Below, piece by piece: positions 6,820 through 15,216 of a DNA stretch of 38,526 nt; position 1 is the stretch's first letter, and each line of letters opens with the position of its first letter. The notes beneath the pieces are model-generated. The model saw nothing but the letters and a program-made list of their open reading frames with translations, searched no databases and was not told the origin of the DNA. The position numbers and the translations under genes were made by a program. This DNA is from JAADHG01 sp964418645 (GTDB lineage Bacteria; Bacteroidota; Bacteroidia; Flavobacteriales; Flavobacteriaceae): assembly GCA_964418645.1 (NCBI GenBank), contig CAYQME010000021.1, forward strand, positions 1 through 38,526, given 5' to 3'.

Positions 6820-8055
6820 TATTATCAGTTCTCCGTTAATAATCACAGAATCTATGTGATTATCACCAAAAGTATATGGTAAATAATTATAACTTGGTAT
6901 ATTCTTAGTAATAATTAGGTTTGCTTTTTTTTCTTTGGTAATACTTCCACATATTTCAGAAATTCCCATTGCATAAGCACCATTTATGGTGGCTGCATTA
7001 ATAGCTTCTTCTGGTGTCATTTTCATTTTAATGCAGGCAGTGCTTATTACAAAATTCATATTTCCACTTGGTGTAGATCCTGGATTATAATCGGTAGCAA
7101 GAGCCAGAGGTAAACCAGCGTCAATAATTTGTCTTGCTGGTGTGTATGGAATACTTAAGAAGTAGGAGCACGAAGGTAAAGCCACTGGCATTGTACCACC
7201 TTTTTTGAGTGCTATAATATCTTTGTCGTTTAATTCTTCTAAATGATCAACAGAAAGTGCTTTATGTTTTACGCCAAGAGCAACGCCACCAAACGCATTA
7301 AATTGATTGACATGAATTTTGGGAATAAGATTATATTCTTTTCCAGCTGAAAGAATTTTGTCAGTATCTTCTAGTGAAAAGTATCCCTTTTCACAAAAAA
7401 CATCAATGTAATCGGCTAATTGTTCTTTTGCAATTTTTGGGAGCATGTCTTTAATTATAAGATTTAAATACCCTTCCTTATTATCTTTGTATGTGTTTGG
7501 TATTGCATGAGCACCAAGAAATGTTGCTTTAACTTCAATTGGAAAATCTTCCTTAATGCGTTGTATTACCCGCAACATTTTTAGTTCAGCATCAATGGTT
7601 AACCCATAACCCGATTTAATTTCAATGGCTCCAGTACCAAGTTTCATAACTGCTTTTACACGCATAACGGACTGATAGTATAACTCGTCTTCACTTGTAT
7701 TTTGAAGTGTTTTAGATGAGTTTAATATCCCTCCACCACGATTAGCAATTTCAGCATAGCTTAATCCGTTAATTCTATCAACAAATTCTTGTTCTCTATG
7801 GCCAGCATATACAATATGAGTATGGGAATCACACCAACAGGGTAGTACCATTTTACCGTTAGCATCTATAGTCTTATCAGCATTTATTCCATTTAAATCT
7901 TGCATACTGCCATAATCTTTAATAGTAGTATTTTCAATTAAAACATAAGCGTTTTCTAAAGTAGGTAGTTGTTTCATTTCCTTTCCAGAAACCTTGATAA
8001 CATTAGAATTTCTAATTTGAAGAAGTGCTTTAATATTAAATATTAATGTTGTCAT
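6817..8055 (-). CDS. hutI: Imidazolonepropionase (histidine degradation)
   Basis: A 412-residue amidohydrolase-fold enzyme that hydrolyses 4-imidazolone-5-propanoate to N-formimino-L-glutamate, the third step of histidine catabolism. The metal-binding D-x-H-T-H is at 76-80 (CDSHTHIVYAGHREQEF). Other family segments are RGGGI, GTGAIEIKSGYGL, KATFLGAHAIP, DVFCEKGYFS, HVNQFNAFGG, SVDHLEE and LATDYNPGSTPSGNM. The length equals typical HutI. No hutH, hutU or hutG is nearby, so the pathway is dispersed in this genome. The gene is monocistronic and convergent with the gene to its left, sharing a terminator. Confidence 0.96.
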   Translation of the reverse strand: MTTLIFNIKALLQIRNSNVIKVSGKEMKQLPTLENAYVLIENTTIKDYGSMQDLNGINADKTIDANGKMVLPCWCDSHTHIVYAGHREQEFVDRINGLSYAEIANRGGGILNSSKTLQNTSEDELYYQSVMRVKAVMKLGTGAIEIKSGYGLTIDAELKMLRVIQRIKEDFPIEVKATFLGAHAIPNTYKDNKEGYLNLIIKDMLPKIAKEQLADYIDVFCEKGYFSLEDTDKILSAGKEYNLIPKIHVNQFNAFGGVALGVKHKALSVDHLEELNDKDIIALKKGGTMPVALPSCSYFLSIPYTPARQIIDAGLPLALATDYNPGSTPSGNMNFVISTACIKMKMTPEEAINAATINGAYAMGISEICGSITKEKKANLIITKNIPSYNYLPYTFGDNHIDSVIINGELII

Positions 8056-8257
8056 GCTTAACTTTGTAAAGAATAGTTTATGGCATAAATTTAGGATAAA
8101 AAATTAATGTATAATATAAACAATTGGATTTATTGGGAGTATTGTAGTTATGGATTGAATAAATTTTACTGAGTTGAAAAAGGCCTTTTAATTGTTGCAG
8201 TTAAACTAGTTTGTTTGCAAATAATAGAATAATTAGTACCAAAGTGAGTAAAAGGGT

Positions 8258-8265
8258 TAACTTTG
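8258..8265 (+). promoter_or_regulatory. -7 box (TAACTTTG) before the Crp-like gene
   Basis: TAACTTTG matches TAnnTTTG exactly; no clear -33 TTG lies at the proper distance. It contains the TTG at 8263 that would be the longest possible start of the downstream gene. Transcription would begin after that codon, which favours the ATG at 8296. Confidence 0.45.
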
Positions 8266-8295
8266 AGTAGTCAAAAAGGTAACAAATTTAATAGT

Positions 8296-8865
8296 ATGCG
8301 TCCAAATTTTGATTACTTAAATTCATTTTCTCATATTTCAGAGGATACATTTGATACACTTAAAAAACTTGCTACATTTAGACGAATAAAGGCAAAAACA
8401 ACGATTACAAGAACAGGAGAGATTCCTACAAAATATTATTTTTTAGTATCAGGATTAATGCGTGCTTATATAAATTCTGAAGAAGGTAAACTGTATACTA
8501 AAAATATTTTTTCCCCAATTAGTTTTGTGTCTTCATTTACTGCATTAATTAGTAGTAAGCCTTCAAAACTAACTTATGAAACGCTTACCGATTGTAAAGT
8601 TTACGAGTTTCTTTATATAGATATGGTGAATTTATGTAAAGAAAATTTAAGCGTTAGTTTATTATATTCTAAAATTTTAGAACAGGTTTTTATTGGCTAT
8701 GAAAAACGTAATATTGAGCTTTTATCTTTAGATGCTACGCAACGATATATTAAACTTAGAAAGCATATACCAAATATTGATGGCCTGATTCCACAGTATC
8801 AAATTGCCTCCTTTTTAAATATTACTCCAGTACAATTGAGTAGGATAAGAAAAAAAATGAATTGA
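8296..8865 (+). CDS. Crp/Fnr-family cyclic-nucleotide-binding-type regulator
   Basis: A 189-residue regulator of the short Bacteroidota Crp/Fnr type. The N-terminal beta-barrel (about 1-110 from MRPNFDYLNSFSH) includes the jelly-roll segment TRTGEIPTKYYFLVSGLMRAY. A long dimerisation helix follows, and the C-terminal winged helix ends in YQIASFLNITPVQLSRIRKKMN, the typical recognition helix. The cAMP-contacting residues of true Crp are not evident, so the ligand is uncertain. The frame can be extended to a TTG at 8263, but a -7 promoter element covers that codon, so I chose ATG 8296. The gene is divergent from hutI with about 240 bases between them. Confidence 0.88.
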   Translation: MRPNFDYLNSFSHISEDTFDTLKKLATFRRIKAKTTITRTGEIPTKYYFLVSGLMRAYINSEEGKLYTKNIFSPISFVSSFTALISSKPSKLTYETLTDCKVYEFLYIDMVNLCKENLSVSLLYSKILEQVFIGYEKRNIELLSLDATQRYIKLRKHIPNIDGLIPQYQIASFLNITPVQLSRIRKKMN

Positions 8866-8978
8866 TTAAATATATCTAAACATATGATAATAATTATTTT
8901 GTTTAAGAATAATACATTTATACCATAATAATTATACATAATATCCTAAGAAGAGGTTAATAACTAACTAACCAATCT

Positions 8979-9009
8979 AAAAAAGCAAGTGTTTTCACTT
9001 GCTTTTTTT
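8979..9009. terminator. Terminator between the Crp-like gene and fumC
   Basis: A-run, AGCAAGTG, loop TTTT, CACTTGCT and T-run: a perfect hairpin symmetrical for both strands, placed between convergent genes. Confidence 0.9.
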
Positions 9010-9032
9010 GTAGCTATAATTTTTTATACGGT

Positions 9033-10430
9033 TTAGCTTAAGCTCCCAACCATATGTTCTGGTTTTACCCATGCATCATATTCTTCGGCTGTTACATAGC
9101 CTAAGTTAATAGCTTCTTCTTTTAAAGTAGTTCCGTTTTTGTGAGCAGTATTAGCAATTTCTGCCGCTTTGTAATACCCAATTTTTGTATTTAATGCGGT
9201 TACTAGCATCAAGGAGTTGTTAAGTAACTGTTCAATTACAGCTTTATTTGGCTCTATGCCTGTAGCACAGTTTACATCAAAGCTTACACAAGCGTCTCCT
9301 AATAATTGTGCAGACTGTAATAGGTTGGCAGCCATCATTGGTTTAAAGACATTTAGTTCATAATGCCCTTGTGTACCACCAATAGTAATGGCAACGTCGT
9401 TACCCATAATTTGAGCACAAACCATGGTTAAAGCCTCACATTGTGTAGGGTTTACTTTTCCTGGCATAATGGAACTTCCAGGTTCATTCGCAGGAATATT
9501 AATTTCTCCAATTCCACTTCGTGGTCCAGAAGCCATCATACGTATATCGTTAGCAATTTTGTTTAAGGATACAGCTAATTGTTTTAAAGCGCCATGAGTT
9601 TCTACAATGGCATCATGAGCAGCTAATGCTTCAAATTTATTTGTAGCAGTAACAAAAGGTAATCCTGTAAATTCTGCTATATATTTTGATACTAGCACAT
9701 CATAGCCTTTTGGAGTGTTTAAACCAGTACCAACTGCAGTACCACCTAAAGCGAGTTCACTTAAATGTGGTAATGTGTTTTTAAGAGCTTTTATTCCATG
9801 GTCTAATTGAGATACATATCCAGAAAATTCTTGGCCTAAAGTTAGTGGTGTAGCATCCATAAGATGTGTTCTACCAATTTTCACAACACCTTTAAATGCT
9901 TCAGATTTTTTATTAAGTGTGTCTCGTAATTGTGTAATACCTAGAATGGTATTTTCAGCCACTTTTTTATAAGCTGCAATATGCATTCCAGTAGGAAATG
10001 TATCGTTAGACGATTGTGATTTGTTTACATCGTCATTGGGTTGAATAGTTTTCTCACCTTCCCCAATAACCTTACCAGCAATTTGGTGTGCTCTGTTGGC
10101 AATTACTTCATTCACATTCATATTACTTTGTGTTCCCGATCCTGTTTGCCAAATCACTAGTGGAAACTGATTGTCGTGTTTTCCTTCAAGTATTTCATTA
10201 CAGACTTGGGCAATTAAGTCACGCTTTTCAATTGTTAAAACTCCTAATTCGCAATTGGTATAAGCTGCTGCTTTTTTAAGATATGCAAATCCATATACAA
10301 TTTCTAAAGGCATGGAGGCAGCAGATCCTATTTTAAAGTTATTTTTTGAACGTTCGGTTTGAGCACCCCAAAGTTTATCATTAGGTACTTTAACGTTGCC
10401 CATGGTATCTTTTTCTATTCTGTAAGCCAT
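9033..10430 (-). CDS. fumC: Class II fumarate hydratase
   Basis: A 465-residue class II (oxygen-stable, iron-free) fumarase of the TCA cycle, converting fumarate and malate. The superfamily signature G-S-S-I-M-P-G-K-V-N-P is at 318-328. Other active-site segments are TGSGTQSNMNVNEV (about 96-109), SQSSNDTFPTGMH (138-150) and GRTHLMDATP (186-195, His189). The C-terminus is shorter than the loop-containing FumC of E. coli only by a few residues. The ATG at 10430 follows a TAACTTTG box (10456-10463, minus strand) by about 25 bases. It is monocistronic. Confidence 0.97.
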   Translation of the reverse strand: MAYRIEKDTMGNVKVPNDKLWGAQTERSKNNFKIGSAASMPLEIVYGFAYLKKAAAYTNCELGVLTIEKRDLIAQVCNEILEGKHDNQFPLVIWQTGSGTQSNMNVNEVIANRAHQIAGKVIGEGEKTIQPNDDVNKSQSSNDTFPTGMHIAAYKKVAENTILGITQLRDTLNKKSEAFKGVVKIGRTHLMDATPLTLGQEFSGYVSQLDHGIKALKNTLPHLSELALGGTAVGTGLNTPKGYDVLVSKYIAEFTGLPFVTATNKFEALAAHDAIVETHGALKQLAVSLNKIANDIRMMASGPRSGIGEINIPANEPGSSIMPGKVNPTQCEALTMVCAQIMGNDVAITIGGTQGHYELNVFKPMMAANLLQSAQLLGDACVSFDVNCATGIEPNKAVIEQLLNNSLMLVTALNTKIGYYKAAEIANTAHKNGTTLKEEAINLGYVTAEEYDAWVKPEHMVGSLS

Positions 10431-10455
10431 AGTTGCAATAGATTTATTTGAATTA

Positions 10456-10463
10456 CAAAGTTA
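10456..10463 (-). promoter_or_regulatory. -7 box (TAACTTTG) of fumC
   Basis: Read on the minus strand, TAACTTTG exactly matches TAnnTTTG 25 bases before the fumC ATG. No clear -33 TTG lies at the usual spacing. Confidence 0.45.
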
Positions 10464-10619
10464 AGTGTTTTAAAGTATTTTTGTTTATGTTAAGTGTTAG
10501 TTTTTTAAAAGAAATGTTGTTAATAAGTTTTACTTTGAAAAGGTATGAAATTATTGATTTCTTATGATTAAAAATATAACTTCACTTAATTAAAAGGGTG
10601 ATAAACCGTTAATCGTAAA

Positions 10620-11132
10620 TTGAACAAAAGATCTATTATATATATCATTCATGTTTCAGAAAGTATACTGAACGGAATTATTCGCGATGAAATTATGCGT
10701 GAAACATCTACCAAGAGATTTAATCTTTCGGGTGAACACACAAATTTTAGAGGTTTTATAGTTTATAAAACCAAGATGTTTGGATATTCAAACCCATCTA
10801 CAAATCCTTTCATAAAACTACATATAAGCTGTATTAATGTTGATGATAGTGACCTTAAAAGCAAGTTGATACTTAAAAGAGTTGATGGTGAACCCTTTGA
10901 GGTACATCGTGCTATTGCCATAGTTTTTGCAGTTGTAATGGCTATTGTTTCGTCATATCAAATTTTAAATCATGGATTTATGGACTTTGTGGTGTTTTCA
11001 ATTCTTCCAATTTTTGGAATTATATATTATTTTATTGTTGAATTTATTGCCAAGATATATTTTAATAGTTTATGTAAAAAAGTTGAAGAAATAATGCAAG
11101 CAGAGGGAGTAGTTTATAATCAACAATGCTAG
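10620..11132 (+). CDS. Hypothetical protein with two C-terminal membrane helices
   Basis: A 170-residue protein of no family I recognise. An N-terminal helical stretch (about 13-28) leads into a beta-rich part (about 38-90: FRGFIVYKTKMFGY, NPFIKLHISCINVDD, SKLILKRVDG). Two membrane helices follow (about 97-115 and 124-146) and then a short helical tail. The first possible start is a TTG at 10620; the first in-frame ATG is at 10695 and would remove the N-terminal helix. I keep the longer form because the helix looks like part of the fold. It stands alone between fumC (divergent) and the peroxiredoxin gene. Function unknown. Confidence 0.6.
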   Translation: MNKRSIIYIIHVSESILNGIIRDEIMRETSTKRFNLSGEHTNFRGFIVYKTKMFGYSNPSTNPFIKLHISCINVDDSDLKSKLILKRVDGEPFEVHRAIAIVFAVVMAIVSSYQILNHGFMDFVVFSILPIFGIIYYFIVEFIAKIYFNSLCKKVEEIMQAEGVVYNQQC

Positions 11133-11367
11133 ATAAAAAAGTGCGGTTCTAAAAATCTTTGAAAGGCTAAGATTATTAGCTTAATATTTATCATTTATTA
11201 ATCTTAATTATATACAATTTATTTTGTTAACTAATTTCATTTTTCGAGTCTAAAGTATTAAAAATTGACTACCTTATAAAATCGTGCAATAGTAGCGATG
11301 TTATCTGCAAATATTTAAATGGTTTCTTTATATAAAGCCTTTTTACTAACAATTAAATATTTAAACA

Positions 11368-12009
11368 ATGGCAACCATTAGATTAGGAGATGAAGCCCCA
11401 AACTTTACTGCTATGTCAACCGAAGGAGTTATTAATTTTCATGAATGGTTAGGAAATGGTTGGGGAATATTATTTTCACATCCAGCTGATTATACACCAG
11501 TTTGTACAACGGAGCTTGGTACAGTTGCAAAATATAAAGCTGAATTTGACAAGCGTAATGTTAAAGTTGTGGCTTTAAGTATAGACGGTATCGACTCTCA
11601 TAATGGTTGGATTAGAGATATTAATGAAACACAAAACACAATAGTAAATTTTCCAATTATTGCTGATGAAGATAGAAAAGTATCTATGCTCTATGACATG
11701 ATTCACCCAAATGCTGATAGTCAATTAACCGTTAGATCTGTATTCGTTATTGGGGCAGATAAGAAAGTCAAACTAACAATTACATATCCAGCGTCAACAG
11801 GTCGTAATTTTGATGAACTTTTACGTGTTATTGACTCATTACAATTAACGGCATATCAAAAATTGGCCACACCAGCTAATTGGAATAATGGAGATGATTG
11901 TGTTATTGTACCTTCTGTTACTAACGATGAAATACCTGAGCTTTTCCCAATGGGATATAAGGAAGTTAAACCATATTTGAGATTTACACCACAACCAAGT
12001 TTAAATTAA
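11368..12009 (+). CDS. 1-Cys peroxiredoxin (Prx6 family)
   Basis: A 213-residue cytosolic peroxiredoxin that reduces H2O2 and organic peroxides. The peroxidatic Cys46 lies in the Prx6-type motif HPADYTPVCTTELG (38-51), and the active-site arginine is in LTVRSVFVIG. The C-terminal extension (ATPANWNNGDDCVIVPSVTNDE, then PYLRFTPQP) is specific to the Prx6 family; the usual resolving-Cys motif of 2-Cys enzymes is absent. Upstream are 235 noncoding bases with a weak dyad (GCTAA-GATTA-TTAGC, about 11168-11182) but no clear TAnnTTTG box. It is probably a monocistronic oxidative-stress gene. Confidence 0.95.
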   Translation: MATIRLGDEAPNFTAMSTEGVINFHEWLGNGWGILFSHPADYTPVCTTELGTVAKYKAEFDKRNVKVVALSIDGIDSHNGWIRDINETQNTIVNFPIIADEDRKVSMLYDMIHPNADSQLTVRSVFVIGADKKVKLTITYPASTGRNFDELLRVIDSLQLTAYQKLATPANWNNGDDCVIVPSVTNDEIPELFPMGYKEVKPYLRFTPQPSLN

Positions 12010-12042
12010 AATTAAACTGTTAATAAATCTTAATATAACTAT

Positions 12043-12072
12043 TGTTTAACATAATGGTTTCACTTATCTTTG
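12043..12072 (+). promoter_or_regulatory. Full Bacteroidota promoter before a 60-residue membrane protein
   Basis: TTG at 12043-12045 and TATCTTTG at 12065-12072 are separated by exactly 19 bases, the consensus spacing. Together with the pair at 101-131 it is one of the two complete -33/-7 matches in the window. The start of transcription would be near 12078, about 24 bases before the ATG at 12102. Confidence 0.65.
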
Positions 12073-12101
12073 TGCAAGATTTTTAAAACACTCACAGAAT
12101 T

Positions 12102-12284
12102 ATGTTTGATTTTAATCAATATTTAGGCTTTTTAGCATTTTTAGCCATTTTTACAATTGGGTTTTGGCTAATGATTTTTTTAATCACTTTTGTTATCCCT
12201 TATTGGATAGGAGGTTCTTTATTAGAACGTTTTAAAGAAAATAGAGCAGAGAAAAAAGCGAAGCGTGAAGCATTAACATTATAA
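12102..12284 (+). CDS. Small membrane protein with basic tail, hypothetical
   Basis: A 60-residue protein with two closely packed hydrophobic stretches (about 8-38), a glycine turn (PYWIGGSLL) and a strongly charged helical C-terminus (ERFKENRAEKKAKREAL). It has its own complete promoter (12043-12072) and its own perfect terminator (12302-12332), so it is a real, independently expressed unit despite its size. Not recognised as a named family; no function is proposed. Confidence 0.75.
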   Translation: MFDFNQYLGFLAFLAIFTIGFWLMIFLITFVIPYWIGGSLLERFKENRAEKKAKREALTL

Positions 12285-12301
12285 ATAAATATTTTAGTTT
12301 A

Positions 12302-12332
12302 AAAAAAGGAAGCACATTGTGCTTCCTTTTTT
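12302..12332. terminator. Terminator after the 60-residue membrane protein
   Basis: A-run, GGAAGCAC, loop ATT, GTGCTTCC and T-run: a perfect hairpin between convergent genes, usable on both strands. Confidence 0.9.
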
Positions 12333-12358
12333 GTTTTATAAAGTTAGATGTTAACTAT

Positions 12359-14776
12359 TTATCCTTCAAATTCAAAATCTCCACCATTTCCATTTCGTTG
12401 TCGTTTTTTCTTTTGATTAAAACGATATGTGAATGACAAGTTTGCGCTACGGCCACCACGATATTGAATATCTCTAGTACTAAAAAATGTTTCTGTTTCT
12501 ACATCTCCTCTAAATTTACCACTATCGAATAAATCTCTAATATTGAATGCAATCGATGCTTTGTCTTTAAATAAATCTCTACTAAACGCCATACTCGCAA
12601 AAAAGGTACCTTTCCTTTTGTTTTGAGAATCGTCCCTCGGACCTCTATAACGCATGTTTGTTTGCCAATCTATCTTTCCTGGTAAGGTATATTTATTGTT
12701 CAATCGAAAGGACCAACTTACATTATTCGCATTAAAAGAAGTTCCATCAAAAGCGCCATCCGTTTTAGTTTTAAATAAATTGAAATCACTATTAATACGC
12801 CATTTTTTAGTTGGATTATAGTTTAAATTAAATTCAAAACCATAACGGTCATCGGTAGCTATATTTATTGGTGTTCTATTAATTACTGGTAAACTTTGAC
12901 CATTAACATCAACAAATTCTCCTGTAACGATACTTACAAAATTGATAACATTTTTTGTATGTTGGTAATATAAAGAAGAGCTTAACAAAAATTTTCCAAA
13001 GCGTTTTAAATAGCCTAAATCGAATTTACCTGAATAACTGGGATCTAAATCCGGATTCCCTTGAAAAACATTTGTAAGACTGGATCTAGAAGGAAAAGGA
13101 TTTAGAAAAAACCCACGAGGACGTCTTAAACGTCTGCTAAACCCTAAAGTAATACTTTCATTTTCACTAAATTCATAATTCAAATTTACGGTTGGAAATA
13201 ATTCGGTATAATTTTTCTTTTTAAAATCGCCACTTGTTGGTTGATCGATTATTACTTTTGTGTTTTCTGCGCGAAGACCTAATAAATATGAAAATTTGTT
13301 TAGTTTACTTCCAAATTGTGTATATGCTGCGTTTATATAAATATTGAAATTAAAAAGATTAGATAAGTTAGTATCAATTTCAAATTCGTTAGAAGTTTGG
13401 TTAAAAAGTTCTACTCTATAATCGGTTGATTTTTTATCGAAATCTCCACGATACCCTAACTCAAATTGACTGTTCTCTCCAATTGGAAGCACGTAATCCG
13501 ATCGTAATAATAGACTAGTGCCATCTTCCAAAGTTCGATTATTTTCAGAATCCAAATCATTCTCAATAATAAGTGATTTTTCATTTTGGTTATTATCTTC
13601 ATACTGAAAATCGAAAGTAAGTTTATGACCACTTTTTTTAAAATCTTTAGTAAAATTTAAAGAATATTGAATAGTTTTAAAATCACTTAATTGAGGATCT
13701 AGTCGTGTAGTTTCTCCAGTTATAGCTTGATTTTGATCCAACTGTAATAATTTAGTAACCGAATTATTTTCGTTATCACTATTACTATAAACCAGCGATG
13801 AAGTAATGGATGCTGAATCATCTAGATACCATTCCAATCCAACATTTGTAGTTAATCCTTTCCTAATTCTTGTCCAATTACTTTTTTCATCAAGAAACGT
13901 TCCGTCCGATTTATATCTGGTAAAAGTGTAAGAATGTCCGGGAGATTCTCTATAACTATAAGAAGACGTGTTAAAAAAGTTGATATCGCCAGTTCTGTAA
14001 TTAATATTTCCCGAAATGCCTGCGGCATCCGGATTACCAATATTACCCGTTAGGGCACCATTTAGTCCTTGTAGTTTACTTCTACGGAGTATAATATTTA
14101 ATATACCTGCTGTACCTTCAGATTCATAACGAGCAGAAGGAGATGTAATGACTTCCACTTTTTCGATGGCTTCCGCTGGAAGTTGTTGTAATGCGTCGGT
14201 AGAATTTAAACCTACCAAGCCAGATGGTTTACCGTTAATTAGAATACGAACATTATCATTGCCGCGCAATGCAATATTGCCTTCGGCATCAACGGAAACA
14301 GAAGGCACATTGTCCAGTACGTCACTAACAGTTCCGCCACTAACAGTAAGGTCTTTACCAACATTATATATTTTTTTGTCCAATCTAATTTCTACTGTAG
14401 TTCGTTCAGCAATAATTTCAACAGCATCTAAAGCTTCAGCATCAATATCTAAAGAAAACGTCCCGATATTTTCATTAGTAGTAATTTTTTTATTTGTAAT
14501 ATTTTGGGTCTTAAATGAAATGTATTCAATAGCTATATCATATATTCCTGTAGGAACTGAAATGCCAAAATCTCCTTTAATATCTGTAATGCCTCCAGTT
14601 ATGATTTTATTTTGTTTTTTGCTAAAAAAAGAAATGGTGGCATATTCTAAAGGTTGTTTTGTTTCGTTATCAATTACTTTACCAGATATTGTAACCTCTC
14701 TAGGTTCAGGCCCTTGAGCATTTATAGTAGTTATAAATAACCCTATGACAGTTATGGTTAGAAAAAATTTATTCAT
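12359..14776 (-). CDS. Outer-membrane beta-barrel family (TonB-receptor-like) protein
   Basis: An 805-residue outer-membrane protein. A signal peptide (residues 1-20, ending TTINA) is followed by a carboxypeptidase-regulatory-like beta-sandwich (about 27-110, VTISGKVIDNETKQPLEYAT), a plug domain (about 130-225, with GGTVSDVLDNVPSVSVD and IEKVEVITSPSARYE) and a long beta-barrel of the OMP_b-brl_3 type up to a C-terminal SLSFTYRF-like strand with a short polar tail (KKKRQRNGNGG). The layout matches Bacteroidota receptors often annotated as TonB-dependent, though no clear TonB box is visible. No SusD partner lies alongside, so the substrate is unknown. A TATTTTTG box (14800-14807, minus strand) precedes the ATG. 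Confidence 0.92.
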   Translation of the reverse strand: MNKFFLTITVIGLFITTINAQGPEPREVTISGKVIDNETKQPLEYATISFFSKKQNKIITGGITDIKGDFGISVPTGIYDIAIEYISFKTQNITNKKITTNENIGTFSLDIDAEALDAVEIIAERTTVEIRLDKKIYNVGKDLTVSGGTVSDVLDNVPSVSVDAEGNIALRGNDNVRILINGKPSGLVGLNSTDALQQLPAEAIEKVEVITSPSARYESEGTAGILNIILRRSKLQGLNGALTGNIGNPDAAGISGNINYRTGDINFFNTSSYSYRESPGHSYTFTRYKSDGTFLDEKSNWTRIRKGLTTNVGLEWYLDDSASITSSLVYSNSDNENNSVTKLLQLDQNQAITGETTRLDPQLSDFKTIQYSLNFTKDFKKSGHKLTFDFQYEDNNQNEKSLIIENDLDSENNRTLEDGTSLLLRSDYVLPIGENSQFELGYRGDFDKKSTDYRVELFNQTSNEFEIDTNLSNLFNFNIYINAAYTQFGSKLNKFSYLLGLRAENTKVIIDQPTSGDFKKKNYTELFPTVNLNYEFSENESITLGFSRRLRRPRGFFLNPFPSRSSLTNVFQGNPDLDPSYSGKFDLGYLKRFGKFLLSSSLYYQHTKNVINFVSIVTGEFVDVNGQSLPVINRTPINIATDDRYGFEFNLNYNPTKKWRINSDFNLFKTKTDGAFDGTSFNANNVSWSFRLNNKYTLPGKIDWQTNMRYRGPRDDSQNKRKGTFFASMAFSRDLFKDKASIAFNIRDLFDSGKFRGDVETETFFSTRDIQYRGGRSANLSFTYRFNQKKKRQRNGNGGDFEFEG

Positions 14777-14799
14777 GTTTATTTTTGGAGATTTGACAC

Positions 14800-14807
14800 C
14801 AAAAATA
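14800..14807 (-). promoter_or_regulatory. -7 box (TATTTTTG) of the outer-membrane receptor gene
   Basis: Read on the minus strand, TATTTTTG matches TAnnTTTG 23 bases upstream of the ATG at 14776. No good -33 TTG is present. Confidence 0.4.
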
Positions 14808-14874
14808 TGGTAAGGTTTAAGGTATTTTGGTTAAAGTTCTGTTAAAAGAAAAGATATCAAGTTAAGAGTATAGT

Positions 14875-15216
14875 TTAAATAATATCAAGAATAGTCTCAG
14901 GAGGCCTGCCAATTACAGCTTTATTGCCATTTATTATTATTGGTCGCTCTATAAGTTTAGGGTAAGTAGACATGGCGTCAATTATTTCCATATCAGAAAG
15001 GTTTTTACTCTTAAAATTTTCTTTCCAAATAGCTTCATTTTTTCTAACCAGTTGGATAGGTTTAATCCCAAGTAGTTTTATAATAGCTTCCAATTCATTA
15101 GTAGTAGGTGGGTCTTCCAAATATTTAATGACTTCAAAAGGTTTCCCCGATTGTTCTAAAATATCTAATCCACAACGGGATTTACTACATCTGTTATTAT
15201 GGTATATTTTTATCAT
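14875..15216 (-). CDS. arsC: ArsC-family (glutaredoxin-type) arsenate reductase-like protein
   Basis: A 113-residue thioredoxin-fold protein of the ArsC family. The catalytic Cys10 is in NNRCSKSR, and the three arginines that bind the oxyanion in E. coli ArsC have counterparts (VRKNEAIWKE, LIERPIII, VIGRPPE). It would reduce arsenate to arsenite with glutathione/glutaredoxin-type electrons. However, no arsenite efflux gene or ArsR is nearby, and many family members (YfgD/Spx-like) have other roles. The ATG overlaps the stop of the HAD gene by one base (TAATG), so it is the third gene of a prfB-HAD-arsC unit. The family assignment is firm; arsenate as substrate is only probable. Confidence 0.88.
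   Translation of the reverse strand: MIKIYHNNRCSKSRCGLDILEQSGKPFEVIKYLEDPPTTNELEAIIKLLGIKPIQLVRKNEAIWKENFKSKNLSDMEIIDAMSTYPKLIERPIIINGNKAVIGRPPETILDII

Noticed and set aside
8178..8189. AAAAGGCCTTTT palindrome before the Crp-like gene
   Set aside because: Only 12 bases, with no second copy or promoter overlap noticed; too weak to call an operator.
14148..14717. 189-codon plus-strand frame opposite the outer-membrane receptor
   Set aside because: Ser/Thr/Leu-rich mirror of the conserved plug region; the minus-strand gene is clearly real.
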